Assembly: GCA_019914945.1 (NCBI GenBank)
Contig: CM034102.1
Location: 8,297,501 to 8,361,500 of the forward strand
DNA from: Typha latifolia
Lineage: Eukaryota > Streptophyta > Magnoliopsida > Poales > Typhaceae
DNA: 64,000 bases
Direction of reading: 5' to 3'
In this document: positions 12,746 through 24,188 of the stretch, piece by piece
Numbering within the stretch: the first letter of the stretch is position 1
Layout: the number at the start of each line of letters is the position of its first letter
The notes under the pieces: model-generated
The model's database searches: none
The model's input: the letters and a program-made list of their open reading frames with translations, nothing else
Told to the model about the DNA's origin: nothing
Translations under genes and position numbers: made by a program

Positions 12746-13094
12746 CCTTATGAGATTCTTGGACGAGTGGGGCTTGTAGCTTATAGAGTAGCTTTACTCC
12801 TTGACTTTACTCCCTGACTTAGCACAAATTCATAATGTGTTTCATGTGTCAGTATTAAGGAAATATATATCAGATCCTTCGCATGTGATTCATTATGAAC
12901 CAGTCCAGCTGCAGCAAAATTTATCATACGAAGAGCAGCCTGTGAAAGTCCTTGCTAGAAGAGATAAAGTACTACGAACAAAAGTTATACCTTTAGTAAA
13001 AATCCTGTGGAGAAACCATGCAGTAGAAGAGGCTTCTTGGGAACGTGAAAATGAAATATGATCCAAATATCCAGAATTGGTTAAAGGTATGTAA
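12746..13094 (+). pseudogene. Integrase C-terminus and chromodomain, frameshifted
   Basis: After the TGA at 12743 the frame continues PYEILGRVGLVAYRVAL, then a 13-bp tandem duplication (12792-12804 and 12805-12817) shifts it. From 12801 the new frame reads LLPDLAQIHNVFHVSVLRKY and on to a chromodomain core, VKILWRNHAVEEASWE. A TGA at 13059 precedes the natural-looking end SKYPELVKGM, stop at 13092-13094. Chromodomains of this group steer integration to marked chromatin. The duplication and two stops would each disable it. Confidence 0.85.
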
Positions 13095-13116
13095 ATTTTA
13101 AGGTCGAAATTTTTAT

Positions 13117-13132
13117 AAGGGGGGAAGGAAAA
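13117..13132 (+). promoter_or_regulatory. Polypurine tract of the Tekay-type element
   Basis: AAGGGGGGAAGGAAAA lies directly before the 3' LTR start TGTAATAACCC, the expected place for priming plus-strand DNA. Confidence 0.9.
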
Positions 13133-13304
13133 TGTAATAACCCAAGCCCAAGTAAAAAAAACTGCACTGCATGGCACGACAGCTCGTGCCATGCAATGGC
13201 AGCAGAGTTGGGCGCTACGCGCCCCAAGTGCCGGCCCGGCCAACCTGGCCGAGCCAGCTGGCGCGGTGGGCCCCTGCCGCCGCCGTAGCCCCCTCCCCAC
13301 CGCT

Positions 13305-13335
<31 letters not shown>

Positions 13336-15973
13336 TTCTCTCTCTCTCTGATTCATTTTCACCCCCTCTCTTTCTCTTTCTTTCCCTCTCAAACACCCCT
13401 TCTCTCTCACTCTAGTCGCTATCGCCACTAATGCCGGTGAGTTTTCCTCCTCCTCCTTCTCTCTCTCTCTCTCTCTCTCTACCTCTCTTTCTCTCTTTGT
13501 CGGCTTTCTCTCGGACTGCCGGAGGGTTGAGCCGTCGGCGAGAGGCCGGCCGCTGAGTGGCCACCAGCGGCCGCACCCCTCCCCCATGGCCCAACCTTCT
13601 TCTTCTTCTTCCTCTTCTTCTTTCTTCTTCTTCTCCTTCTTCTCCTTCTTCTTCTCTTTCTTCTTCCTCTCCTCCTCCTTCTTCCCTTCTCTCCCTGGCT
13701 GCACTCTGCAAGGGGTGTTGGGCTCGGCCCAGCGCCCATGCAGCGCCAGGCGTTGGGCTCGGCCCAGCGCCAGGCGTTGGGCTCGGCCCAGCGCCTTGCT
13801 GTGCATGGTGCTGGGCTGAGCCCAGCACTATATACATTTATATTATATATATATATACATATATATATATGCACAATTAGTTTAGCTTAGTTAATTTAAT
13901 GTATTTAAGTTATACAAATTAAATATAATTATATCATAGTTAGTAGATAATTCTAATTATATCATGTTTAGCAAAATACCTGCATATAAATTATTATTTT
14001 AATCCTAAGTAGGTAATAGTAATTATTAGGGTTATGTACGTATATTCTTACATAATTAATTGCAGTAACTTAATTCTTATTTTCTTAATTATCAAAGAGA
14101 ATAATAGACAGATAAAATATATTCTAAATACACAATTAAATAATATAATTATGATTAATAAATAAAAAAAGCAAATATAGAAATGAAGAGTACATAATTA
14201 CAATAAGAAACTATTCTTTTGTCGGGTTAATTTTAATTAATAGAAAGACTGACATATTTGTTATAAATAATTTCAGATCCCGACCCCCCTGTTCAAGACC
14301 CTGTGGACCTAGCTATTGAGGCATGATCGTTATCGTAGTAGCGTAAACGAGTGGTGGTTTGGTATTTTTAGTGGAGTGAGTAGTCTTATCTTTTAGACGA
14401 CTTTCTCAAATTAGGTTATATTATGTATTTATATACATGCATGTTTTGACCTCTAGCATGATTATATGATTTTATCTAAAGATGATTATAGTCGAGCATA
14501 TTTTATCATGCATTCGATTATGCTGATTTAGAATATGAGTACATTGGTGATATATATAGAGATGATCAGAGATGATTGTACTGTTATGATTGTTTACCGA
14601 GTTGATCTGTAGCATGAGTATGCATGTATTAACGATATAGTTGGAGACTACATTGCATCATTTTCTCTTGATTCCTATTCCATCTAAATTCCTGTTATAC
14701 ATTGACTCGTTATCGTATTGGATATATGCATGTGATCTGACATTAGAAGGAAAGCATGAAATGTGATTAATAGGATAGCTGATAGAAAGCATGAGGATAC
14801 CCGAGTAGGCGCCAGGGTTAGGGGTGCCTGGAGTGATGATTATGGTCGCTGATATGCGATATCTCGTGGCCCATGTCCGAGGTCAGTTGAGTCTGTGCGC
14901 ACAGACAATCGGACACATGCCGTTCGCCAGGGCATATGTGGCGAGTTATCCGCACGAGGTTTCTATCAACTATGTGGGTTGCCCGGTCTAGATGGAGGTT
15001 GATACCCTTAGCAGATGGCAGGGTATGGTTATATTTGAGATACTCCTTGCCAATGGCAGAGTATGCTCGGAGCCTTCGGGCATGATGTTGAGACCGGGTA
15101 CCGGGTGTTGACTGTGCACAGTGGTTTAGTATGATGATATTATACCGGGATGTCGGTGATGATCGTGATGTTAAGAAATGCATATGATTTCATTATTATC
15201 TGACATACCTGATTATCGAGTGGTCAATATACATCATATATGATTGCATTTGATATCATAACGTGGTCATGGTCGGCATGCATCATGTGTCATATTAGAA
15301 AGAGAGTTATGATGATCATATGACGTGGTGACCTGTTTATTCATTGTCGAGGATTATGTATTTTTATCAGTTATGACATTGTTATATATATTCTATTTAT
15401 GTATTATTGAGGACATATTTATTTACTCATTCATGACATGATGCTCTTTCTGATTCATATTATCCAGTACTTGATTTACTCTTTGTTTGACATCACTGAT
15501 TCGGGGTAAGGTCTATTCACTATGCCTTTAGCTCATGACTCTCTTTGTTTTCTCCTTTCTCAGAAACCCAGGTGAACGAGAGGAGCAGGAAACTCTCTTA
15601 GAGGTCTTGCCGGTGAGTGAGGAGTAGAGTGTGATTAGTGTTATATGCCAGATGAGGTATCTTATCTAATGTATTAGTAGACCTTCTCCAAAGTGTATCT
15701 GTATCCTTGTCTTATATTTTAGCAGGTGACTTTGTACTTGTATAACTATGCATATACCTTTGTTATGTATATGTAGTTGTGAAAAACTCTTGATGATATG
15801 TTGTGGCCTGTGTGGGGCCTAGGTAGGGTTATCTGTATGATGTTGACAGTTAGATTTGAGTTATTCTCAGTTTTGATATTATGGATAAAATTATGATGTT
15901 GTTACAAGTTTATTTGATTGTTAGTATCCAACCAAATGGTCTGGTGCTATGCATGTGCCGTATGGGCTCATGC
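13133..15973 (+). repeat. 3' LTR of the Tekay-type element, end missing
   Basis: It aligns with 5348-8170 through TATGGGCTC, then diverges: the 5' LTR has about 31 more bases to its TGTCACA end that are absent here. It carries a 24-bp unit three times at about 13717-13797 that is not repeated in the 5' LTR, and shorter CT tracts. Confidence 0.9.
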
Positions 15974-16250
15974 AGTCGTAGCATAGAAAAGTCAGGTGCC
16001 TGATGAAATAGTCTATGAAAGGGGATGTCTTTCACTTTTTTATTTATCGCCTAGTATCACACTTATCTTGCTATTGAAGTGCTAACAAGCCAGTATTCAT
16101 CCTAACCTTCGGCTACTGTTTGGTCGATATTTCGAGATCTAGCGACAACATATCTAAATTTTAGTAGGATCCAATGGTGAGATTGACCGCAGTAACCTTC
16201 AAAAGTTCCGTGCAAAACTCTATCCAGAACCATTACAAATTGGGTCAAGC
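15974..16250. repeat. Unassigned, right half resembles a diverged LTR end
   Basis: From about 16125 the order of blocks (TTTCGAGATCT, CAACATATC, GTTCCGTGCAAAACT) follows that of the 3' part of the family A LTRs (compare 40800-40960), but with many changes. 15974-16120 shows nothing recognisable. Confidence 0.3.
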
Positions 16251-16848
16251 TAGTTCGTAACACGCTCTTTAATTAATATAGTAATTGTTTAATTACTGAT
16301 AGTTTAGATAAATAAAAACCCCTTAATTAATGTTTTACAAAAGAACTTAATCTATGTTGCAAATAAGTTACAGTATATACTTAAAACTATGAATTACTGT
16401 CAGAATTTTATATTTAAACTATGAATTTTGTACTTAAACTATGAATTTTTTGTTTCGTTGTAGGTAGATTTTAAATCTGAAAAATATTGAATATAAAAAT
16501 TCTATATCATGATCTGAAAAAACACTGAATTTTTTGTTTCATAATTTTTGAATGTTAGATGATTATCTTTTGCCCTTTCTGTTAGTTAAATAACATAAAA
16601 TATAACTCTGTAATGGCAAAATATGTAAATTCTGTAGTGTATAGAAAGTGTATAGAAAAACAACTAAGGTTATTATATTTGCGAAAGTTGTTAATATATT
16701 TTCTTTTTTTTATCTTTTGTTTCTTTTTTTTTCTTTTTTTTGTTGTTGCCTCTTTTTCTTAATTTATTTCGCCACTGAAGTTATTAGAAGACAATAAAAT
16801 ATGTATAGAAAAAAAATAAAAGTTGTTAAAAGAAAAGGAAATGTAAAT
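16251..16848. other. AT-rich sequence with scraps of nearby repeats
   Basis: It contains several AACTATGAATTTT phrases like those at 3955-4330, and one partial copy of the 320-bp unit end (GTGTATAGAAAAA). There is no gene. Confidence 0.4.
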
Positions 16849-18470
16849 TCTCATTACTATCTCTAGTTAATCTCTTACTTTATTAATTAAAGAGTGATTA
16901 GAGAAACTTGTATAGAAAAAAAAAGAGAATAACTAAGGCATAGAAGAAGAAGAAGAAGGAAGAAGAAGCAATAGCAGAAAAGTAGTAGTAGAAGAAGAAA
17001 AAATATATTAACAACTTTCATAAATATAATAACAATTTTCATTGATTTTTAACAACTTTCATTGTTTTTCCAATATAGTGCAGAATTTATATACTTCACC
17101 ATTATAATTTACATATAAACAAATAATAATCATACAGAGTCATGCTTTTGGTTATTTAACTAATCATAATTATCTCAATACTATTTTTGATTAATCTCTT
17201 ACTTTATTAATTAAAGAATGATTAGATAAACTTGTATAGAAAAAAAAGAAAGAATGGTTATGGGATAGAAGAAGAAGAAATAATAATAGAAAAAAAGAAG
17301 TAGAAGAAAAAGAATAAAAAGTATTAACAACTTTTGCAAATATAATAACAACTTTCATTGATTTTAAACAACTTTCATTATTTTTTCTATACATTGCAGA
17401 ATTTACATACTTGACAATTACAATTTACATAAAAATAAATAATAATCATGTAGAGTTATGCTTTAGGTTATTTAACTAATCATAATTATCTCACCGCTAT
17501 CTCCAATTAATCTTTTACTTTGTTAATTAAAGAGTGATCAGATAAACTTGTATAGAAAAAAGAAAGAATGATTAAGAGATAGAAGAAGAAGAAGAAAAGA
17601 AGAAGAAGAAGAATAAATATTAGAAAAAAAAGAAGTAGAAGAAAAAGAAGAAGAAAAAGAAAAAGAAAATATTAACAACTTTCGCAAATATAATAATAAC
17701 ATTTATTTTTTTCCTATATATTGCATAATTGACATAATTCACTATTATAATTTACATAGCAGCAAATAATAATCTTATGGAGTCATACTTTTGGATATTT
17801 AAGTAATCATGATTATCTTACCACTATTTGTGATTAATCTCTTACTTTATTAGATAAATTGTATAGAAAAAAACGGAAAATGACTAAGGGATAGAAGAAG
17901 AAGAAGAAGCATAAGAAGAATAATTAGAAGAATTTAACAAGAAGGAGAAGAAAGAGAAAGAGAAGGTGGAGGACGAGGAGGAGAAGAAGAAAGGGAACAA
18001 AGAAGAGGAAGAAGAAGAAGAGGAGGAAGAAGAAGAAACAATAATAGAAAAGAAGAAGTTAGAGGAAAATAAGAAAATATATTAAAAACTTTCACAAATT
18101 TTTAACAACTTTCAAAAAATTCTTCTTCTTCTTCTTCTTCTTCTTCTTCTTCTTCTTCTTCTTCTTCCTCCTCCTAGTTTTTCTTCTTATGCTTCTTCTT
18201 CTTCTATCCCTTAAATATTCACTTTCTTTTTTCTATACAAGTTTATCTAATCATTCTTTAATTAATAAAGTAATAGATTAATCAGAGATAGTTGTGAGAT
18301 AATTAAGATTAGTTAAACAACCAAAAGCATGACTCTACATGATTATTATTTATTTTTATGTAAATTATAATTGTAAAGTATGTAAAACTGCAATGTATAG
18401 AAAAAATAATAAAATATTTAAAATTAATAAAAGTTGTTATTATATTTATGAAAGTTGTTAATATTTTTGT
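16849..18470 (+). repeat. Array of about 320-bp AT-rich units, last one inverted
   Basis: Direct units start at about 16849, 17173, 17489 and 17816, spaced 324, 316 and 327 bp. Each has an AATCTCTTACTTTATTAATT-like block, then TTGTATAGAAAAA, a GAA-rich stretch, AACAACTTTC phrases and a CATAATTATCTCA end. From 18117 to 18470 the same unit appears reverse-complemented, so the last direct unit and the inverted one form a large hairpin around GAA/TTC microsatellites. Another inverted copy lies at 4430-4830. There is no coding potential. Confidence 0.8.
18117..18173 (+). repeat. TTC microsatellite at the hairpin centre
   Basis: About 18 TTC units sit where the orientation of the 320-bp unit flips. 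GAA-rich sequence lies on the other side (17900-18060), so the two can pair. Confidence 0.9.
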
Positions 18471-18559
18471 TGCGGTTCTTGATTTAGTTGCATAATGGAC
18501 ATGTTTAAATTGCTTCAAATTATATCAATTTCTATTTATGCTTTAGGAAAATAAGATAA

Positions 18560-18921
18560 TTTCTCGCAGGTTTGTTCGAACACAAATGGACAACAATTGA
18601 ACGCATGATTCACGTTCGCACATATAGAGAACAGTTTTTGGCCATTCGAACTCTTGACTTCGCGTTCGCACATCTAGAGACTTGTTTTGAGGCAGTCGAA
18701 CGCGATGGGGGTGCCTTCAAACACGTGGCGAGTAAGTTGAGTTGTAATAGGATTTGTTTAAGATTTTTGGATGATTGGCTAGCCTCCAAATATGTGGAAA
18801 AGCAGTCTCTTTGAATTATTGATTTTTGAAACTTGTTTTGCATTTAAGCTTGAGCCAACTTCTCCCTCCTCCTTCCTTTCCCTCGGTATTCAACCTAAGC
18901 TCTCATCTACAACCGAGGTTA
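18560..18921 (+). repeat. Family B LTR fragment, plus strand
   Basis: GTTCGAACAC, AATTGAACGC and ACGTTCGCACATA motifs are followed by GATTGGCTAGCCTCCAAATATGTGG, the degraded counterpart of the family B TATA region at 39783 and 59261. It ends where the family A LTR begins at 18922. Confidence 0.65.
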
Positions 18922-19604
18922 TGATATGATCTCCCATTTTGGCCAAGTTTCGATCTATTTAGATTTTCAGATCAGGACAGGATCTGACACGGAACTTTGT
19001 AAATAGATTTCGAAAAATGTTGTAGTCGGATCGATGTGAGATTTTGATATCTTGTAGCAATGGAAAAGTTCTTTCCGACAAAGTGATGGTGGTGGAAGGG
19101 TTATGGGTGATGGAAGGGTTAGGGCAAAGTGATGGATAGATTGGAAGAAGGGGGAGGAGTGGGCCACCCCTAAGGGACTTAGGTGATTTGCCGGTCTAGG
19201 GAGGCTAGAAGCGGTGACGCCGGGGAATGAGAGAACGGGAGAGAAGAAGACGAAGGAGACAAGACAAAACCCAATTCATTCAATAATGATTCTATGGTTG
19301 CCATCCACACTTTTAGAGGCTAACCAAACAATTCAAAAATGACAATTATTAACCCTAAAACAGTAGATTTTCACCGACCGCATTCAAACGCGCCTGATCA
19401 CGTTCGAATGCACATTTTGCGTTCTTTGTATGTGCGAACCTGATGTAGGCGTTCACAAGCACGTTCGAATGCACTCCACTCGCATTCAAACGCGAAATAC
19501 ATAAAACTTATTTTTTTAAGAATTAAACACTAAAACAAGAAACAAAGACATTCCTAAAGTGTATCCACGCTCGAGACGACATTGGTGAAGCACGAATCGT
19601 ATCA
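18922..19604 (-). repeat. 3' LTR of element A
   Basis: Plus-strand ends are TGATATGATCT and CGAATCGTATCA, the inverted-repeat ends of family A. It is shorter than other copies because about 150 bp after the TTTCCGAC block is missing. It carries degraded GTTCGAA palindromes at 19380-19490. Confidence 0.85.
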
Positions 19605-20880
19605 ATCCACCACGCTTCCGCAACCTTGTCCTTAAGGTGTGAAATTGGGAAACCAATCCATGATATCTGACTCTAACTCCCAAGTAGACTCATTAGTGGG
19701 CTTGCCTAGCCACTCAATCAGCACTTCCGTCTCCAATTTGGATCCATGGCATCTTCTTCAACGACCTAAGACTCGGACCGATTCAGCTGAGCCATCTTCT
19801 TCCATTGGTTCGGGCAAGGCCCGATTTGGGCCTTCAATGCCGACACATGGAAAACTGGATAGATCCTGGTCCCCTAAGGTAGGTCCAATCGGTAAGCTAC
19901 TGGACTAATTCATTGTGACCCAACTTCTGGTTCAAAATTGGCCTCAATGTGGATTGCCGGTACGGTTGATCTCGAACGAACACCAATTGATCCACCTCAA
20001 ACTCTCTCTCACGTCGGCCTTTGTCATGAGTCTGCTTCATGCGGTTTTGGGTTGTTGCTAGGTGAATCTTGAGCCGTCTCAAGGTTTCATCCCGATCAGC
20101 AAGTTCCATGTCGAGCTCGGTCCTATCCGCTGTCGCGAGTCTATCATAGGTACGCAAGACAAGGGAGTGCGCCCATTAAACCGCCTCAAAGGGATCATGC
20201 CGATGCTAGAATGATGAACTTTATTGTATGACCACTCAGCCCATGAAAGGAATTTGACCCAGTCCTTTGGTTGGTCTGCCATAAAGCATCACAAGTATTG
20301 CTCTAGTCTGCGGTTCACCACCTCGGTTTGGCCATCCGTCTCGGGGTGATAAGCTGAACTAAGGTTAACTCGAGTCCCTTGCAATCTAAAGAATTCGGAC
20401 CAAAACTCACTGATGAAGATGCGATCCCGGTCTGACACGATCATTCTAGGCATCCCATGCAAGTGCACCATTTCCCGAACAAAAATTTCACCAACCTTTT
20501 TCACTGAAAACGAGTGCGTCAATGCTATGAAATGAGCATATTTGCTTAGCCTATCCATCACAACGAACACCACCGATTGTCCTCGAACCTCCGGCAACCC
20601 CTCGATGAAGTCCATGGAGATGTCCTCCCAAATATGCTCCGGTGTAGGTAGTAGTTGCAACAGCCCGCTGGGCTTGAGTGTCTCCGATTTGACTCATTGG
20701 CAGATTTGGCATTCACGCACATACTTCTTCACGTCTGACTTCATCGCTGTCCATGTGCAGTTTTGGGCCAGCCGCTTGTAGCTACGTAAGACCCCTTCAT
20801 GGCTTGCTATAGGAGTATCATGGAAGTGTGCTATCAATAGTCTTCATAGCTCTTCGTCCGCGGGTATCTTGATCTGCTAG
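19605..20880 (-). pseudogene. Integrase and chromodomain of element A
   Basis: On the minus strand, integrase core pieces at 20289-20660 show [26 protein letters not shown] and [19 protein letters not shown], holding the Asp-Asp-Glu triad. The next frames (20079-20282 and 19897-20157) give DWVKFLSWAEWSYN and the C-terminal EFEVDQLVFVRDQP. The chromodomain at about 19640-19900 lies just before the 3' LTR. Frames change between pieces, so it is dead. The sequence fits the Reina clade, which has short elements with a chromodomain after integrase. Confidence 0.8.
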
Positions 20881-21169
20881 CGCTCGAGTACTAACATGCT
20901 GCGCTCCTCGTGCTCGGGGTGGCTTGATGGGTTCTCTCTCAACTCCTCCATGAGTCGGACCAGATCACTATCCTCTGCACTGGCTCTCCACAGATTTAAG
21001 AAGAAAGGAAAGGTGGGTGCAGAGAAAGAAGCGAGCTCCCTTGCGTCCCCTACGTTTGGAAGTTCCAGCAGTGGTTGACTTCCATCCAGCAGCACTCTCC
21101 GGTCATTCCTCCAAAATGTCAATGTGAGGGTTGTAAAATAAAATGTCACGGGCCCCAAGCTTTGAAGCC
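20881..21169 (-). pseudogene. Deletion joint: protease end fused to RNase H/integrase linker
   Basis: Minus-strand reading gives GPVTFYFTTLTLTF and VLLDGSQP, the end of the protease region, followed straight away by ELASFSAPTFPFFLN and LVRLMEELRENP, a linker that normally follows RNase H. About 2 kb of RT and RNase H is missing between them, at about 21075. Confidence 0.75.
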
Positions 21170-22119
21170 TGATACGATCTCCCCTTTTTGGCTAAGGTTC
21201 GATCTCTTCCGATTCTCAGATCTAGACTAGATCTGGCGCGGAAATTTGTAAATAGATCCCTAAAGATGTCACTATCAGATCGACTTAGATTTGATATAAT
21301 GTAGCCTTGGAAAAGATTTTTCCAACGAATCTAGTTTTAGGCGAATCAGATGTAGGGATCTCGAGATATCGTTCGATTAGTGGATGAACGTTAGGAGGTC
21401 TAATCAGGATCCGTGGATGGAGGTACGAGATCTTCGATGATGGTGGATGGTGGTGGACCAGCATTAATGGGGTGGCACCGGTGAAAAGTTGTGGTGGAAT
21501 GGTTATGGGTGATGGAGAGGTTAGGGCAAGTGTTGGATTGATTGGAAGAAGAGGGAGGAGAGGGCCACCCCTAAGGGACTAGGGTGATTGGCTGGTCGAG
21601 GGAGGTTAGAAGCAGCGTCGCCGGGGATCAAGAGAATGGGAGCGAAGAAGACGAAGGAGGCAAGGCAAAAGCTCAATTCATCAATAATGACTCTATGGTT
21701 GCCATCCACATCCCTTAGAGGCTAACTAAATAATTCAAAATTAACCCTAAATAATACATTATCGCCGACCGCATTCGAACGCACCTAGTTCATTCTTCTT
21801 TGGATTTGCGAACGCGATGCAGGTGTTCCAACGTGTGACCGTACGCACCTATTTCCCACTTCTCTGGATTTGCGAACACGATATAGGCATTCACAGCGCG
21901 TTTGAACGCGGCATTCGAACACACAACTCACACTTTCTGGACGTGATACAGGCGTTCACAACCGCATTCACAACCACATTTGAATGCACTCCATCCACGT
22001 TCGAACGCGACTTACAAAAAACTTATTTTCTTAGGAATTAAACATTAAAACAAGAAACAAACACACCCTTAAAGTGAATCCATGCTTGAGATGACATCGG
22101 TGAAGTCTGAATCATATCA
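21170..22119 (-). mobile_element. Solo LTR of family A with 5-bp target duplication
   Basis: TGATACGATCT begins at 21170 and AATCATATCA ends at 22119. It is flanked on both sides by AAGCC (21165-21169 and 22120-22124), a perfect target duplication. The uninterrupted target is seen at 46783-46800. Length is about 950 bp, longer than other A LTRs because of extra GCGTTCG-rich sequence at 21780-22010. It arose by insertion of a full element and LTR-LTR recombination. Confidence 0.92.
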
Positions 22120-22690
22120 AAGCCATTGAGTCCTCAAAACAATGTTGGCACCTCACAACGCCAACGAATAAAGATCTAATGTGAAAGTTTGGCCTTGCAC
22201 CTTCAATTCCACAATTCTACAAATGAAATCTGCTCGCAATGTGGTGCCATCTCCAATCGTCACATCAAACCCTTCCGTGGGTTCCAACTCGAGCCCAATC
22301 TTCCTAAGGTGCCTCTTGTCAATGAAGTTCTGGGTGGACCCGGTGTCAATCAAGATTCTCACTCTGGTTTTCTTGACTATACCGTTCACCCGCAAAGTCT
22401 TTGGCACAGCAGTCCCAGAATTGGCATGGAGGGAGATCTTGGCCATCATGTCCTCCATATGTCGCTCCTTAGCTACTCCTCCTTGCTGTCTAGCCACTTC
22501 TTCATCTCCATCTATAATCTCATCCTCAGCCTCCTCCAATCCGTCGATTAGCATCACCGATCCCATCAGTTTAGCGCAGCGATGCCTGGGTATAAACTTC
22601 TCATCGCAAAAAAAGCATAGGCCTTTGGCTCTTCGTTCCTCTACTTGAGTAGGTGTGAGTGCTCATCACGGACCTCTAGGCGTTACTTCA
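22120..22690 (-). pseudogene. Zinc knuckle and aspartic protease of element A
   Basis: Minus-strand reading (22153-22566) gives GSVMLIDGLEEAEDE, then TLRVNGIVKKTRVRILIDTG, the protease active site (D-T-G), followed by STQNFIDKRHLRKIG. The upstream knuckle at about 22570-22640 has the family form C-x2-C-x7-H-x-C. The protease cuts the Gag-Pol precursor. It is cut off by the solo LTR at 22119. Confidence 0.85.
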
Positions 22691-23905
22691 CATCTTGAGG
22701 GGGCTTCAGGGGTGCTCGAGGAGGCACTATTGTAGTAGCAGTTCTTGGTATGCTGGTAACATTTCTTGTCGTTATGGTTGGTTGAGCTTGATTGCAACTT
22801 CCTTGGCTCTTCCAGTTTTGTTTCAGGTATAACTTTATGGCTCAATGTTTGTTTTCCATGAGAACCGCATTTTCGAAGGCCTCCTTTAAGGTTCTAGGCT
22901 TTAAAGCCCTCACGTCAGCTTGTATGGCTCCCCGCAGCTCGGAGATGAAGGTGCTGCGAAATTGCCGATCCGTCCATTGGGTTGGCATCGGCTACTTATC
23001 CTCTCAAATTCTTCTTGGTATGCCCCAATCGTGGTCCTTTGCACCATCTTTGAGAGGAGAGCATCGAAGTCTTCGTACCCTGATGCTCTAAATTGCCACA
23101 TGATATCGACGCAAAAGTCAACCCAAGTTTCAATCGTCTCGTGGGCATTGGCTGCTCGAAACTGGTGAAGCGCCACATCTTCAAGGTTGAAGTTCGCAAG
23201 CGTCACCTTATATTCTTTCGCTGTACCCTCGTACGTGAAGAATTGTTCCGCCCTATATATTCAATCGATTGGATCGCCACCTTGGAACTTGGGGAATTTG
23301 AGATGCACAATTTGCCAAGGGATACCATTGTCTTGATCCGGATCATATCCAAGTCCTTGTCCAACCGGAGGAGGATGCACCATGAATAGTTGATGATCCC
23401 TCTTTCGATTTTGACTAACTCGATGCGGTTCTAGTTCGTATTGCCCCGCCCATGGATCTAGATCTCCAAGGCGATCTCCATAGTGGTTCGCTCGTCAAAT
23501 GGGCTCACCCACAATTGGGCCTAGTGGAACCATCCTTGCTTGCCTTTGCCCATAGGGTGGTGGCATCAAAGGCTCTTGTGGGTGCAAATTATGAACCGGT
23601 GGTAGCGGGTTCATGGGGGTGGACTCACGTCATGGGGTCGATGGTGCATTCCCGTTCGCCATGGCTTCCCTTGTCGCTCGTAATTCCCACATCATCTCCA
23701 TCATCATCTGGTTGTTGATGGCCATTTGTTCGAAAAGAGACCCAAACATGGCTTGAACGCTAGGCTCTTCCGTATTCCGATTGGTCGGTAGGTTCCGCGG
23801 GTGGAAGTCCCCGCAATCGTTTCCCCCTCCTCTGTTGGGAGAATCTATTCTTCCTCATCTCGCTGTGCAGCCATGGCTCTGGTTGTCGTCATAGGAAGCG
23901 CGTGT
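22691..23905 (-). pseudogene. gag of element A
   Basis: Minus-strand pieces include LANFNLEDVALHQFRAANA, ETWVDFCVDIMWQFRASGY and AYQEEFERISSRCQ, the gag domain shared with the better copy at 47446-48567. Frameshifts break it near 23000 and in the N-terminal region. The start MTTTRA lies at about 23900, near the primer site. Confidence 0.8.
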
Positions 23906-23918
23906 CTAAGGAACGGTG

Positions 23919-23930
23919 GCTCTGATACTA
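23919..23930 (-). promoter_or_regulatory. Primer-binding site of element A
   Basis: On the minus strand TAGTATCAGAGC, one change from the initiator tRNA-Met site, three bases from the LTR end. Confidence 0.8.
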
Positions 23931-23933
23931 GCT

Positions 23934-24188
23934 TGATACGATCTCCCCTTTTGGTCATGGTTTGATCTATTCTGATTTTCAGATCTAGATAGGATCTAAC
24001 ACGGAACTTTGGAAATAGATCCCGAAAGATGCCACTGTTGGATCAACGTATATTTGATCCCCAGAAAAGAGCTTTCCAACAAATCAAGTTTAAGGCGAAT
24101 CGGATGTTGGGATTTCGAGATATCGTCCGATTAGTGGATGAACGTCAGGGAGTCTGTCTTAGGATCGGTGGATGGAGGCACGAAATCC
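23934..24188 (-). repeat. Truncated 5' LTR of element A
   Basis: It begins TGATACGATCTCCCC and follows the family A order (CGGAACTTTGG, CTTTCCAACAAATCAAG, GGATGGAGGCACGA) for 255 bp, then stops where RNase H sequence of element C begins. Confidence 0.85.

Larger units (their letters stand above)
5348..15973 (+). mobile_element. Tekay/Del-type chromovirus (Ty3/gypsy), nearly complete, degenerate
   Basis: The order is 5' LTR, primer-binding site, gag, protease, RT, RNase H, integrase, chromodomain, polypurine tract, 3' LTR, all on the plus strand. Long LTRs of about 2.85 kb, a gag start MPPRRRG, two CCHC knuckles, and a chromodomain ending in a WRNHAVEEASWE motif fit the Tekay clade. The LTRs differ at many sites and the coding frame is broken, so the insertion is old. 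The 3' LTR lacks its last 31 bp or so, and no target duplication remains: CTTAT before 5348 has no partner after 15973. Confidence 0.9.
18922..24188 (-). mobile_element. Reina-like chromovirus A, minus strand, internally deleted
   Basis: Read on the minus strand: truncated 5' LTR (23934-24188), primer site, gag, zinc knuckle and protease (22120-23900), then protease end joined directly to the RNase H/integrase linker at about 21075, integrase and chromodomain (19605-20880), and 3' LTR (18922-19604). RT and most of RNase H are deleted. A solo LTR sits in the protease region (21170-22119). Confidence 0.85.
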
